Assembly (NCBI RefSeq): GCF_900114545.1
Contig: NZ_FOTI01000022.1
Location: 1 to 48,769 of the forward strand
Reading direction: 5' to 3'
Length of the DNA stretch: 48,769 nt
From: Halanaerobium salsuginis
Lineage (GTDB): Bacteria > Bacillota > Halanaerobiia > Halanaerobiales > Halanaerobiaceae
Both the position numbers and the translations under genes were made by a program. This document shows, piece after piece, positions 16,112-24,999 of the stretch. The notes under the pieces are model-generated. The model saw only the letters and a program-made list of their open reading frames with translations. It did not search any database and was not told where the DNA came from. How positions within the stretch are numbered: position 1 is the first letter of the stretch; every line of letters starts with the position of its first letter.

Positions 16112-18067
16112 TCAATTTTGATTTAACCAGACTGTCATTTCTCCTATTCCCCGATTGTTCCAGGCATAATAGGGAATAGCTTTAATTTTAATAGGCTGTT
16201 TAACTGGCTTTTGAACGCTGTACAAACCACCCTGCCAGTCTATTTGGTCTAATTTAAGAGCATTACTTTCAATAACAGCAACTCCATCTAGTAAGTCTTG
16301 ATCAAATTTAGACTTTAATTCCGGGCTATCAGCTAGAGATATAGCAGCCAAATTTTTACCATTGTCAATTTCTTCTAAAGCATAAACAATTGGTCCTCTC
16401 TGCAGAGCAACTTTGTTAATATCTTCTTTTACTGCTGGATTAGCATAAATCTTTTCAACTGGCATTTTTAAAACTAACTCTATTTTTTGCTGTCCCCATT
16501 CCTTTTTTAAACTCAAATATCCCTTCTCATTTATCTGAGTATCACTAATAGTCTGATTATCTATCTTTAAATTAAATTCTTTACACCAGCCAGGTATCCT
16601 TAAATTTAATTCAAATTCAACTGCTTTTGGATTGGCAAATTCTAAGCTTATTCTTTCTGTCCAGGGATAATTAGTTTGCTGAACTAATTTAATTTTTTCA
16701 CCTTTCATCTCAAACTCTGCCTGATTTGCTGTATAAAGATTTACATATAAACTAGCTGATTTTTTACTATAAATATAGCTGCCAATGGAAGCCAAAAGCC
16801 GGGCTAAGTTAGGAGGACAGCAGGCACAGCCAAACCACTTCTGTCTTGTTATTTTAACATGTTGATGATCTTTCCTTGCCTGATCAACTTCAGGCTTTAC
16901 TTCTAATGGATTAACATAGAAAAAGCGCTTGCCATCAGCCGACATTCCACTTAAAGCTCCATTATATAAAGCTCTTTCTAAAACATCAATATATTCGCTT
17001 TTCTGATCAATTTTATGCATTCTATCTGCAAAAAATATCAGAGCAACCGCTGCACATGTTTCTGTATAAGCCGTATCATTTGGCAAATCATAATCGATGG
17101 TAAAGGCTTCGCCATGGACAGTCGAGCCTAATCCCCCTGTTATGTACATTTGTTTTTGAGTAGTGTTTTCCCAGAGCCTATAAGCTGTTTTGAGTAAAGA
17201 CTCATCTGCTGTTTCTAAAGCTAAATCAGCTATACCACTATACATGTAAAGAGCTCTAACTGCATGACCAACAGCTTTATCCTGTTTACGTACCGGTAAA
17301 TGAGCCTGATAATATTCTCGAGCTGTATTTGAATTGAAATCAGGCCAATGATTCTTTTCATTTCTAGCTTGCCATTCTTGATCAAAATAAAATGGTTCCT
17401 GACCTCGTTGATCAATAAAGTATTTTGCCAGAGTTAGATACTTATTTTTGCCAGTTAATTTAAATAGTTTTACCAGAGCTAGCTCTATTTCTTGATGGCC
17501 AGGATAACCTTTTAACTTATCTGCTTCTGGTCCAAACTTACTAGCAATTAAATCAACATTTTTTTCCATAATCTCTAATAATTTATCTTTACCAGTTGCT
17601 TGATAATAAGCAACTGCTGCTTCAATAAAGTGACCACTACAATATAACTCATGACATTCAGCGAGATTTTTCCATTTCATTTTAGGCTCTTTAACTATAA
17701 AATAAGTATTTAAATAGCCATCTTCTAGCTGAGCTTCGCCGACTAAATCAATCACCTCATCTGCTCTTTTTTCTAATTCTGGATCTGGATTGCTAGCTAA
17801 CTGATAAGCAACAGCTTCCAGCCACTTAGCAACATCACTATCCTGAAAAACCATACCATGAAATTCTCCCTGACTTTTACCTGCCGCAATCTTAAAATTT
17901 TCGATCGCATGACTTGGCTCAGCATCACTAAGCTCATCATTTAGAGCCTGCCATTGATAGGGAATAACTACTTCCCTCACCAATTTATTTTTATCTGCCA
18001 GCAGGCCAGAATTCAATTTTACATTTTTTAAATTGATATCTTGTAATTTATTCTGATTTTTTTCCAT
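16112..18067 (-). CDS. Glycoside hydrolase family 127 beta-L-arabinofuranosidase
   Basis: A 651-aa GH127 (DUF1680) enzyme that removes terminal beta-L-arabinofuranose from plant glycans or glycopeptides. The characteristic catalytic elements of Bifidobacterium HypBA1 are here: AYTETCAA supplies the acid/base Glu and a zinc Cys (about residues 333 and 335), and FGCACCPPNLAR supplies the paired cysteines (about 415-416), the first being the nucleophile. There is no signal peptide, so it acts in the cytoplasm on imported oligosaccharides. I start at the ATG 18067 (AAGGG 8 nt upstream) rather than the GTG at 18076. It is the last gene of the AraR-SBP-permease-permease-GH127 operon. Confidence 0.92.
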   Translation of the reverse strand: MEKNQNKLQDINLKNVKLNSGLLADKNKLVREVVIPYQWQALNDELSDAEPSHAIENFKIAAGKSQGEFHGMVFQDSDVAKWLEAVAYQLASNPDPELEKRADEVIDLVGEAQLEDGYLNTYFIVKEPKMKWKNLAECHELYCSGHFIEAAVAYYQATGKDKLLEIMEKNVDLIASKFGPEADKLKGYPGHQEIELALVKLFKLTGKNKYLTLAKYFIDQRGQEPFYFDQEWQARNEKNHWPDFNSNTAREYYQAHLPVRKQDKAVGHAVRALYMYSGIADLALETADESLLKTAYRLWENTTQKQMYITGGLGSTVHGEAFTIDYDLPNDTAYTETCAAVALIFFADRMHKIDQKSEYIDVLERALYNGALSGMSADGKRFFYVNPLEVKPEVDQARKDHQHVKITRQKWFGCACCPPNLARLLASIGSYIYSKKSASLYVNLYTANQAEFEMKGEKIKLVQQTNYPWTERISLEFANPKAVEFELNLRIPGWCKEFNLKIDNQTISDTQINEKGYLSLKKEWGQQKIELVLKMPVEKIYANPAVKEDINKVALQRGPIVYALEEIDNGKNLAAISLADSPELKSKFDQDLLDGVAVIESNALKLDQIDWQGGLYSVQKPVKQPIKIKAIPYYAWNNRGIGEMTVWLNQN

Positions 18068-18108
18068 TTCAATCACCCTTATTTAAATTGTATTTATATA
18101 TAATAATT

Positions 18109-18933
18109 TTACCCCTTTAAACCTGATAAAGTAACTCCTTTAACAAAATATTCCTGAGCAAATAGAAAAGCAATTAAAATTGGTAATAAACTGATAACTG
18201 TTCCAGCCATTAAAACAGGCCAATTTGTAGAATAGAGCCCCTGCATTGAGGCAAGCCCTAATGGTAAAGTCATTTTACTGGTTGTATTAATAAAAACTAA
18301 TGGGCGAATAAAATCATTCCAAATTCCCATATAAGTAAAAATAGATAAGGTGGCCAGAGCTGGTTTTGATAATGGTAAGAAAATCCTGAAAAATATTCCA
18401 AAAGGAGTACATCCGTCAATCCGGGCGGCTTCTTCAAGACTTTCTGGAATTGTTAGGAAAAACTGACGCATTAAGAAAGTTCCAAAAGCTGAAACCAGAC
18501 TGGGAACTATAAGAGAAAGATGAGTATCAACCCAACCTAATTCTCTCATTAAAATAAAGGTAGGAACTAATAAAACATGGAACGGCACAATTAAAGTTGC
18601 CAGATAAAGAGCAAAAATTATATCTTTACCAGGAAATTTCATTCTTGCAAAAGCAAAACCTGCCATAGAACTAGTCAGCACCTGAGCAACAACTACTATT
18701 ATTGAAATTTTTAAACTATTAAAAAAGAATTTTATAAAAGGAAATCTATCTGACACCTTTAAATAATTTTGCCAGACAATCTTATCTCCAAAGATAGTTG
18801 GTGGAAAAGAAAATACTTCATTAAGTGATTTCAAAGAAGTACTTAACATCCAGATAAAAGGTAGCACCATCGTCAAGCCACCAATTATTAAAACTATATA
18901 TATTATTGTCTTCTCTAATTTATTTTCCTTCAT
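18109..18933 (-). CDS. Carbohydrate ABC transporter permease (MalG/AraQ type)
   Basis: A 274-aa inner-membrane permease of the carbohydrate-uptake-1 type with six predicted helices. The EAA loop reads EEAARIDGCTPFGIFFRIFLPLSKP (about residues 170-195) and docks the ATPase. It pairs with the permease encoded 20 nt upstream. No ATPase gene is in this operon, so a shared MsmX-type ATPase elsewhere in the genome is expected, as for AraNPQ. Confidence 0.9.
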   Translation of the reverse strand: MKENKLEKTIIYIVLIIGGLTMVLPFIWMLSTSLKSLNEVFSFPPTIFGDKIVWQNYLKVSDRFPFIKFFFNSLKISIIVVVAQVLTSSMAGFAFARMKFPGKDIIFALYLATLIVPFHVLLVPTFILMRELGWVDTHLSLIVPSLVSAFGTFLMRQFFLTIPESLEEAARIDGCTPFGIFFRIFLPLSKPALATLSIFTYMGIWNDFIRPLVFINTTSKMTLPLGLASMQGLYSTNWPVLMAGTVISLLPILIAFLFAQEYFVKGVTLSGLKG

Positions 18934-18952
18934 TTTAATCCCCCATTAAAGT

Positions 18953-19840
18953 TTAATAGACAACCCATTTTTTAGAATTTCTTAGCTGAACTAGTGTTAC
19001 AATAAATACCAGGAAAAATAAAACATAAGCAATTGGACTGGCCTGCCCCATTCTAAAATATTCAAAAGCATTTTGATAAAGATAATGGACTAAAACTGAA
19101 GTTGATCGGGCTGGTCCTCCACCAGTCATAATATAAATTTGATCAAAAACCTGAAAAGAATTTATGATTGACATTATAATAACAAAAAACATAGTTGGTG
19201 ATAATAAAGGTAAAGTTATCTTACTAAACTTTGCCCAACTACCAGCTCCATCAATCTCAGCTGCTTCATAATATGTATTTGGAATTCCCTGTAAACCAGC
19301 TAAAAATAACAACATATTAAAGCCTAATCCTTTCCAGATACTAGTAATTATAACAGCTGGCATGGCCCAGGTAGTACTGGTTAACCAGCTGGGACCAGTA
19401 ATATTAAATAATGATAGTATATAGTTTAATAAACCAAATTGAGGATTATAGATCCACTGCCAGACCATTGCTACAGCAACTGTAGAAGAAATTACTGGTA
19501 AGAAATATACAGCTCGAAAAATTTTAACACCTTTAATTTTTTTATTTAGAATAATTGCTAACATAAGCGAAATAATTATTCCGAGAGGTACTGTGCCAAG
19601 AGTATAATAAATTGTATTCCAGAGAACTTTCCAGAATGTAGAATCACTAATTAGATTTTGATAATTTGCCAGACCAACAAAATTTATTTCTCCTAAGAGA
19701 TCCCATTTAGTAAAACTAAGTCCAAAAGAAGCTAAAACTGGTAATAAAATAAAAATTAAAAATCCTAAAAAATTTGGTAACAAAAAAATTGCTACCCAAA
19801 AATAATTATTATAAATAATTTTTTCTAGTTTCTTAGTCAT
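18953..19840 (-). CDS. Carbohydrate ABC transporter permease (MalF/AraP type)
   Basis: A 295-aa permease of the MalF/UgpA family: an N-terminal cytoplasmic segment, six helices, and the EAA loop YEAAEIDGAGSWAKFSKITLPLLSP (about 190-214). The ATG at 19840 has GGAGGTGG just upstream, beside an 11-bp intercistronic hairpin (19854-19879). With its partner at 18109 and the binding protein at 19886 it forms an oligosaccharide importer, by context for arabinose-containing oligosaccharides. Confidence 0.9.
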   Translation of the reverse strand: MTKKLEKIIYNNYFWVAIFLLPNFLGFLIFILLPVLASFGLSFTKWDLLGEINFVGLANYQNLISDSTFWKVLWNTIYYTLGTVPLGIIISLMLAIILNKKIKGVKIFRAVYFLPVISSTVAVAMVWQWIYNPQFGLLNYILSLFNITGPSWLTSTTWAMPAVIITSIWKGLGFNMLLFLAGLQGIPNTYYEAAEIDGAGSWAKFSKITLPLLSPTMFFVIIMSIINSFQVFDQIYIMTGGGPARSTSVLVHYLYQNAFEYFRMGQASPIAYVLFFLVFIVTLVQLRNSKKWVVY

Positions 19841-19853
19841 TAATCCACCTCCT

Positions 19854-19879
19854 CTCTGCCTCCTAAAAAGGAGGCAGAG
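19854..19879 (-). other. Intercistronic hairpin between binding-protein and permease genes
   Basis: CTCTGCCTCCT and AGGAGGCAGAG are exact 11-bp arms with a 4-nt loop. On the transcript the 3' arm is directly followed by the permease Shine-Dalgarno AGGAGGTGG. The anti-arm CCTCCT could pair with either AGGAGG, so it may modulate permease translation. The simplest role is a 3' stabiliser that lets the binding-protein mRNA segment outlast the permease part. Confidence 0.6.
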
Positions 19880-19885
19880 TTTTAA

Positions 19886-21157
19886 TTATTGATTTAATAA
19901 ATTATTTATTCTATCTTGCATAGATTCTGTCACTTCTTTAACAGGCTGATTAGCATACCAAATTTTTTCTAGTTCTTCTGTAGTTAAAACATCCCATGCT
20001 TCTTGAGGAGCAATTACGCTTGGTTCAAGTTTAGCATTTAAAAAATAATCAGTTAAGGCTTTAAAATTAGCTGGATGTACTTTAGGATTATACCATTTCT
20101 TTATACCTTCTGGAGTATACATTGCTTTACGATTAGGCATCCAAAGACCTACTTTAACTAAATTAGTCTGATATTTACTAGAAGAAAGAAATTTAACTAA
20201 CTTCCAGGCAGCTTCTTTATGTTTTGAACCTTTCCAGATAGCATGCAAATGTGCCTGACCAGTCGTAATAGTATCCTTCAGTTTGGGAAGAGGTGCTACT
20301 CCGATTGGAAAATCCATTTTTGCCAGTTCTTGCAAAGCCCATGATCCATCAACAACCATGGCTACTTTACCAGTTTGCAGCATTTGAGCTGTATTCATAC
20401 CTGAGTTTTCCAGAAAATTACCGGCTGGAGCAACTCCATCTTTTTTTCTTAAATCTACAATTTTTTGCAGAGCTTCCTGAGCTGCTGGCTCTTGTAAAGT
20501 TATTTTACTATAATCATCAGTAAATACAGATGCACCATTAGATAAAACTGTTGTCCACCAGAAATTTTGAAAACCAAAAACTCCAAATTGCTGAGTTCTC
20601 TTACCAGATTTAATTGTCAGTTTTTTAGCTACATCTACAAACTTATCCCAATTCCACATCTTAGCTGGATCAGCTGGTGGATAGCTTAAATTAGCTTTGT
20701 CAAATAAATTTTTATTATAAAATAACACTGGTGATACTGTACAACTGCTAACCCCATATATTTTATTATTAACCAGCATTTTAGTCTGTGAAGAAGGAAT
20801 AAAATTATCTATACCAATTTGACTATCTACTTTGTCGGTTAGATCAACCAAAACATTACGAGCAGCAAAATCACGGTAAAAAGCTGATGCTAAAAAGAAA
20901 ACATCTGGAGCTGAATTACCAGCCATCATAGTTAATAATTTTGAATGAAATTCATCAAAAGGCACCGGAGTATATTCAACTTTTATGTCTGGATTTGCTG
21001 TCATAAATTCATTTAGACCAGTTTTAATTGAATTTGTTTCCAGGGGACTGGCTTCCCACCCCATGAATTTAAGTGTTATTTGTTCTGCCATTGTCGAAGA
21101 AGTTGATAAAAATATTAGCAATATTAAAAATATTAACATTAAAACTTTTTTATGCAT
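19886..21157 (-). CDS. Extracellular carbohydrate-binding protein, SBP family 1
   Basis: A 423-aa binding protein of the maltose-binding (SBP_bac_1) family, receptor for the permeases at 18109-19840. I choose the ATG at 21157 (GGGGAGAG upstream, MHKKVLMLIFL), dropping a 30-residue in-frame extension that lacks a ribosome binding site. The signal peptide is followed by AEQITLKFMGWEASPLE, with no lipobox Cys. Typical features are DVFFLASAFYRDFAARNVLVDL, GKVAMVVDGSWALQEL and a C-terminal helical tail. It probably binds arabino-oligosaccharides, from its operon with GH127 and an AraR-like regulator. Confidence 0.9.
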   Translation of the reverse strand: MHKKVLMLIFLILLIFLSTSSTMAEQITLKFMGWEASPLETNSIKTGLNEFMTANPDIKVEYTPVPFDEFHSKLLTMMAGNSAPDVFFLASAFYRDFAARNVLVDLTDKVDSQIGIDNFIPSSQTKMLVNNKIYGVSSCTVSPVLFYNKNLFDKANLSYPPADPAKMWNWDKFVDVAKKLTIKSGKRTQQFGVFGFQNFWWTTVLSNGASVFTDDYSKITLQEPAAQEALQKIVDLRKKDGVAPAGNFLENSGMNTAQMLQTGKVAMVVDGSWALQELAKMDFPIGVAPLPKLKDTITTGQAHLHAIWKGSKHKEAAWKLVKFLSSSKYQTNLVKVGLWMPNRKAMYTPEGIKKWYNPKVHPANFKALTDYFLNAKLEPSVIAPQEAWDVLTTEELEKIWYANQPVKEVTESMQDRINNLLNQ

Positions 21158-21260
21158 TTTATTCTCTCCCCTCTTAACTTTAATTAAATATATTACAAGT
21201 AAACTTATCACCCTTTCTTGAATAAATTTTATTAGATTTAAAAACAATTAAGCAGCTAAT

Positions 21261-22382
21261 TTAGTTAAATTTAGCTGTTGAATCCCTTTTAATAAGTTTA
21301 GTTGGAACAGTAATCTTAATTGGATAATTGCGAGAATTTCCATTTATTTTATTTAATAAAAGTTGAGCAGCTTCCTGTCCCATTTCAACTTTTCGAACCT
21401 TCATTGTTGTTAAAGTAGGCCTAATTTGTCCTGCCATATCTATATCATCAAAACCAACTACTGCTATATCCTGAGGAATTTTTAAACCTGAGTCTTTAAA
21501 GGCACTAATCGCTCCTATTGCAATTAAATCAGAAACTGCAACTACTGCTGTCGGTAATTCTTTTAAATCCAAAATTTTTTGAGCAGCCTGATACCCATCT
21601 TCAAACCGCCAACCATTTTCAAAATAATTATGTGAATCAAATTGTAGGTTATGATTTTTTAAAGCTTTTTTAAAGCCATTTTTTCTCTGTTGAGAAGGTC
21701 GACTATCCTCACTTCCAGCAATAAAAGCAAAATTAGTATGTCCAAGTGTAATTAAATGTTCAGTTAAAGTTAAAGCTCCTGTATAATTATCAATATCAAC
21801 TATATCAACTTTGTCATTTAATACAGAAGGACTTATTAAAACAACTGGTAAATTTAGCTCACTAATTGTTTTTAACATTTTCTCACTATGCAGTTCTCCA
21901 CAAATTATACCATCAGCTTTTGCCTCTATATCAGCTGCTAATTTTTGATTGATATCTTCTTCATAAATATATTTAAATAAGCAATGATATTCTTTTGCTT
22001 CTGCAACAAGATCAATTCCAGCTACTACCTGGGGATAAAAAATATCATCAGCAACTTGTGAATTATATTTTAAGGGATCTTCAGATTGACCAGTTACTTC
22101 ATTTTTACCGTGCCGACAGCGTAAAAAAAATATGTTACCTGTTTTTGACTTTGCTTTATTCTGACCTGGTTGATAAGACACAAAAGTACCTTTACCAGGA
22201 TATTTTATCAAGTAATTATCTTCAGTTAATTGATTAATTGCTTTTCTAATAGTGGTTCTACTGACCGAAAATTCAGCTGTTAAATTTCTTTCTGATGGTA
22301 TTTTTTCATTATATTGATAAATATTTTTTTCAATTCTGTTTTTTAATTGTTTCATAATTTCTAAATAAGAATAATTTTGCAA
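21261..22382 (-). CDS. AraR-like GntR/LacI-type repressor of the arabinoside operon
   Basis: A 373-aa regulator with an N-terminal GntR winged helix (IPSERNLTAEFSVSRTTIRKAINQLTEDNYLIKYPGKGTF) and a LacI-type ligand domain (FYPQVVAGIDLVAEAK to IKRDSTAKFN), the AraR architecture. I prefer the TTG at 22382, 8 nt after AGAGG; the GTG at 22391 overlaps that site. It is the first gene of the operon, behind a promoter with a perfect 16-bp operator at 22450-22465, so autoregulation is strongly suggested. The ligand is probably L-arabinose, by analogy only. Confidence 0.87.
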   Translation of the reverse strand: MQNYSYLEIMKQLKNRIEKNIYQYNEKIPSERNLTAEFSVSRTTIRKAINQLTEDNYLIKYPGKGTFVSYQPGQNKAKSKTGNIFFLRCRHGKNEVTGQSEDPLKYNSQVADDIFYPQVVAGIDLVAEAKEYHCLFKYIYEEDINQKLAADIEAKADGIICGELHSEKMLKTISELNLPVVLISPSVLNDKVDIVDIDNYTGALTLTEHLITLGHTNFAFIAGSEDSRPSQQRKNGFKKALKNHNLQFDSHNYFENGWRFEDGYQAAQKILDLKELPTAVVAVSDLIAIGAISAFKDSGLKIPQDIAVVGFDDIDMAGQIRPTLTTMKVRKVEMGQEAAQLLLNKINGNSRNYPIKITVPTKLIKRDSTAKFN

Positions 22383-22449
22383 AACAATCACCTCTTAAAC
22401 CGATATTTTTATTTAAAGATATAAATTGATTTTTATATTATATTATAAT

Positions 22450-22465
22450 ACCGGTATCTACCGGT
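22450..22465. promoter_or_regulatory. Perfect operator palindrome of the arabinoside operon
   Basis: ACCGGTATCTACCGGT consists of 7-bp exact inverted arms (ACCGGTA/TACCGGT) with a 2-bp centre. It begins 8 bp downstream of the -10 box, covering the expected transcription start and early leader, a standard roadblock position for a repressor. A related half-site AAACCGATA lies nearer the start codon (about 22398-22406). Confidence 0.75.
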
Positions 22466-22473
22466 TTAATAAT

Positions 22474-22502
22474 ATAATACTCTCTCTATTCTGATTTGTC
22501 AA
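22474..22502 (-). promoter_or_regulatory. Sigma-A promoter of the arabinoside operon
   Basis: A consensus -35 TTGACA (22497-22502), a 17-bp spacer and a -10 TATTAT (22474-22479) on the minus strand. The leader to the start codon is about 85 nt. Confidence 0.85.
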
Positions 22503-22521
22503 ACTATTTATAAAATTATTT

Positions 22522-23418
22522 TTAAGCTGTAAATACTTGCAAGCCAGATTTAATAACTTCTATTTTCAAGGGTAAAGTTGGTCCTTCTTCACCATCAATG
22601 TCTGCTTTATTAAAATTAAGCTCACCTAGACTTTCAATCTCAAATAATTCATCTTGCAAATAGATAAGATTATCATTATCAGCACTTTTAGCCTGCATTA
22701 GTTTAATTCCTGCTGCAGAAATACTTAAAAAATTAGATTGTTTAATTGCAACTAAGTCAAATAAACCATCATTAATTTCTGCCTTATGAGCTATGTTTTT
22801 AAATCCACCAATACCCTTACTGTTAAAGATAAAGAAAGCCAACAAATCAGCAGTGATTTCATTGTTTGATGTTTTTATTCTTATTTTAGATGTTTTTAAA
22901 CCAGGCAGTTCGCTTAATCCTTTTAAATAATAGGCTGTTTTGCCTAAACTATTTTTTAGTTTATCATTTATTTTACTAGACAGTGCCGAAATACTTCCAC
23001 CCAGACAGGCATTAATAAAATAACTTTCATTTACTTTACCAATATCTATAGTCTTAATTTTTTGAGTTAATAATTGAGTTATACATTTTTCAATATCAGG
23101 ACTCATTCCCAGGTAAGTAGCAAAATCATTGGCTGTACCAGCTGGAATAATTCCTAGTGGAAGTTTAATTTCTTTTTTCATTAATACATTTAATATTTTA
23201 TTTACTGAACCATCTCCTCCCGCTATAAAAACTGCCTGATAATTTTCTTTGCTTAAATTTGCTGCTGCCTGCTCCCAATCATCTGTCCCCATTGTCCGAT
23301 ATGCATCAACTAAATAATTTTCTTCTCTAAATTTTTTGCGAAATAAATCTAGATAATTAGAAAATTTTTTATTACCAGCTTCTGGATTATAAATTAATTT
23401 TACTTTATTTTCTATCAT
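22522..23418 (-). CDS. Diacylglycerol/lipid kinase family protein (YegS/BmrU-like)
   Basis: A 298-aa DAGK-catalytic-domain protein. The opening KVKLIYNPEAGNKKF and nucleotide-binding FIAGGDGSVNKILNVL with GIIPAGTANDFATYL are the family signatures, and DIDGEEGPTLPLKIEV near the C-terminus is the second conserved block. It probably phosphorylates diacylglycerol or a related lipid at the cytoplasmic face of the membrane. The ATG at 23418 has AAGGAG upstream; the TTG at 23433 overlaps that site. It appears to be a single gene. Its 3' end is only about 20 bp from the AraR-like promoter, with no terminator visible, so some read-through into the arabinoside operon is possible. Confidence 0.86.
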   Translation of the reverse strand: MIENKVKLIYNPEAGNKKFSNYLDLFRKKFREENYLVDAYRTMGTDDWEQAAANLSKENYQAVFIAGGDGSVNKILNVLMKKEIKLPLGIIPAGTANDFATYLGMSPDIEKCITQLLTQKIKTIDIGKVNESYFINACLGGSISALSSKINDKLKNSLGKTAYYLKGLSELPGLKTSKIRIKTSNNEITADLLAFFIFNSKGIGGFKNIAHKAEINDGLFDLVAIKQSNFLSISAAGIKLMQAKSADNDNLIYLQDELFEIESLGELNFNKADIDGEEGPTLPLKIEVIKSGLQVFTA

Positions 23419-23585
23419 TTTTTCTCCTTTCAACTGCTGACAAATTAGCTATTTATTAAGCTACTGCAAATATAATTAAGTTTTATCATAAAAAAAGTAA
23501 TCTGTAAAATAACTAGTTAATAAAATAATTTTAATAACTTATAGTAAGTAAGCAAACTAATATATAAATTAAGCTAATAAAAAAA

Positions 23586-23636
23586 ATACTTTCAGCCAAT
23601 TAATTTATTTAAATAAATTAATTGAACTGAAAGTAT
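23586..23636 (-). terminator. Terminator of the TRAP transporter operon
   Basis: ATACTTTCAG pairs with CTGAAAGTAT, enclosing an inner AT palindrome (AATTAATTTATTTAAATAAATTAATT is split by its centre). It lies 74 nt past the dctM stop. Confidence 0.72.
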
Positions 23637-23709
23637 AATTAACAAATATTTATTTTAGAGCTAGCCTAAAAAATACATTTTTCTATTTTAAAATATAATA
23701 AACTCAGAG

Positions 23710-24999
23710 TTAACCCATTAAAAGTTTCGGTAACCAGAGAGTTAGACCTGGTACAAAAGTTAGCAGTAAAACCATTATTACAAGCACAATATAAAATGGC
23801 ATCAGTGACTTAGCTATTTTTTCAATTGGAGCATTTCCAATAGAACATCCAACAAAAAGTGTTGAACCAACTGGAGGAGTTAAAAGACCAACTCCCAGAT
23901 TTAGCATCATTACAACCCCAAAAGTTATTGGATTCATACCAACACTTGTAACAACTGGTAATAAAATAGGTGTAGCAATTAAAATTAATGGTGCCATATC
24001 CATAATTGTTCCCAAAAATAATAAAACAAGATTAACAATCAACAAAATAACTACTGGATTATCTGAAAGATGCAGTAATCCATCAGTAATCATTTTAGGA
24101 ACCTGTAGATAAGACATCATCCAGGCAAAAGCACTTGAAGTAGCAATAATAGCTACCACCATTGCTAAAGTACTTAAGGAATTACGTAAAATATCAATAA
24201 ACTTTTTCAATGGAATATCCCGATAAACAAAAAAAGTTATTATAAAAGCATATACAGCTGCAATAGCGGCTGATTCAGTTGCAGTAAAAATACCAGTGGT
24301 AACTCCACCAATAATTATTACAGCAGTTAAAAGCCCTAACAAACTATCTCTAGTTATTCTTAGTGCTTCTTTAAAACTTACTTTTTCTTCCCGGGGATAA
24401 TTTCTTTTGGCAGCAATAAAATAGCTTAAAATCATCAGAGCAATACCTAACGTAACTCCAGGCACTATTCCAGCTAAAAATAATTTAGCTACAGAAATTC
24501 CTCCTCCAGCTGCTAAGGCATAAATAATCATATTATGACTGGGAGGAATAATAATCCCCTGCACAGAAGAAGTAATTGTAACATTAATTGAATAATCTTT
24601 GTCATAACCTTTCTGCTCCATCATTGGAATCATTATTGAACCAATAGAAGATACATCAGCTACTGAAGACCCAGAAATACCACCAAAAAACATACTGGCT
24701 AAAATATTTACCATAGCTAGGCCACCACGCATCCAGCCAATTATAACATTAGAAAATTTGATTAAACGATCAGAAATACCACCTTGACCCATGATTTCGC
24801 CTGCTATAATAAAAAATGGAATTGCCATCAAAGAAAAAGAATTTATTCCACTTACCATTTGCTGAACTACCACCATAGGAGGCAGATTTAAATAAAGTGC
24901 AGTAATCATAGTTGATAAACCAAGACTAAAAGCAATTGGAATACGTATAAATAGCATGAATAAAAAAGAACCTAATAGTAATATGACTGCTGGATTCAT
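23710..24999 (-). CDS. TRAP transporter large permease subunit (DctM)
   Basis: A 429-aa membrane protein of the DctM/SiaM family with about 12 helices, the ion-coupled transport subunit of a TRAP system. Conserved segments include FIIAGEIMGQGGISDRLI, MFFGGISGSSVADVSSIGSIMIP and LNLGVGLLTPPVGSTLFVG. Its ATG shares one base with the stop codon of the small subunit (TAATG), so the two are translationally coupled. The substrate is an organic anion (sugar acid or dicarboxylate) that cannot be specified. Confidence 0.92.
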   Translation of the reverse strand: MNPAVILLLGSFLFMLFIRIPIAFSLGLSTMITALYLNLPPMVVVQQMVSGINSFSLMAIPFFIIAGEIMGQGGISDRLIKFSNVIIGWMRGGLAMVNILASMFFGGISGSSVADVSSIGSIMIPMMEQKGYDKDYSINVTITSSVQGIIIPPSHNMIIYALAAGGGISVAKLFLAGIVPGVTLGIALMILSYFIAAKRNYPREEKVSFKEALRITRDSLLGLLTAVIIIGGVTTGIFTATESAAIAAVYAFIITFFVYRDIPLKKFIDILRNSLSTLAMVVAIIATSSAFAWMMSYLQVPKMITDGLLHLSDNPVVILLIVNLVLLFLGTIMDMAPLILIATPILLPVVTSVGMNPITFGVVMMLNLGVGLLTPPVGSTLFVGCSIGNAPIEKIAKSLMPFYIVLVIMVLLLTFVPGLTLWLPKLLMG

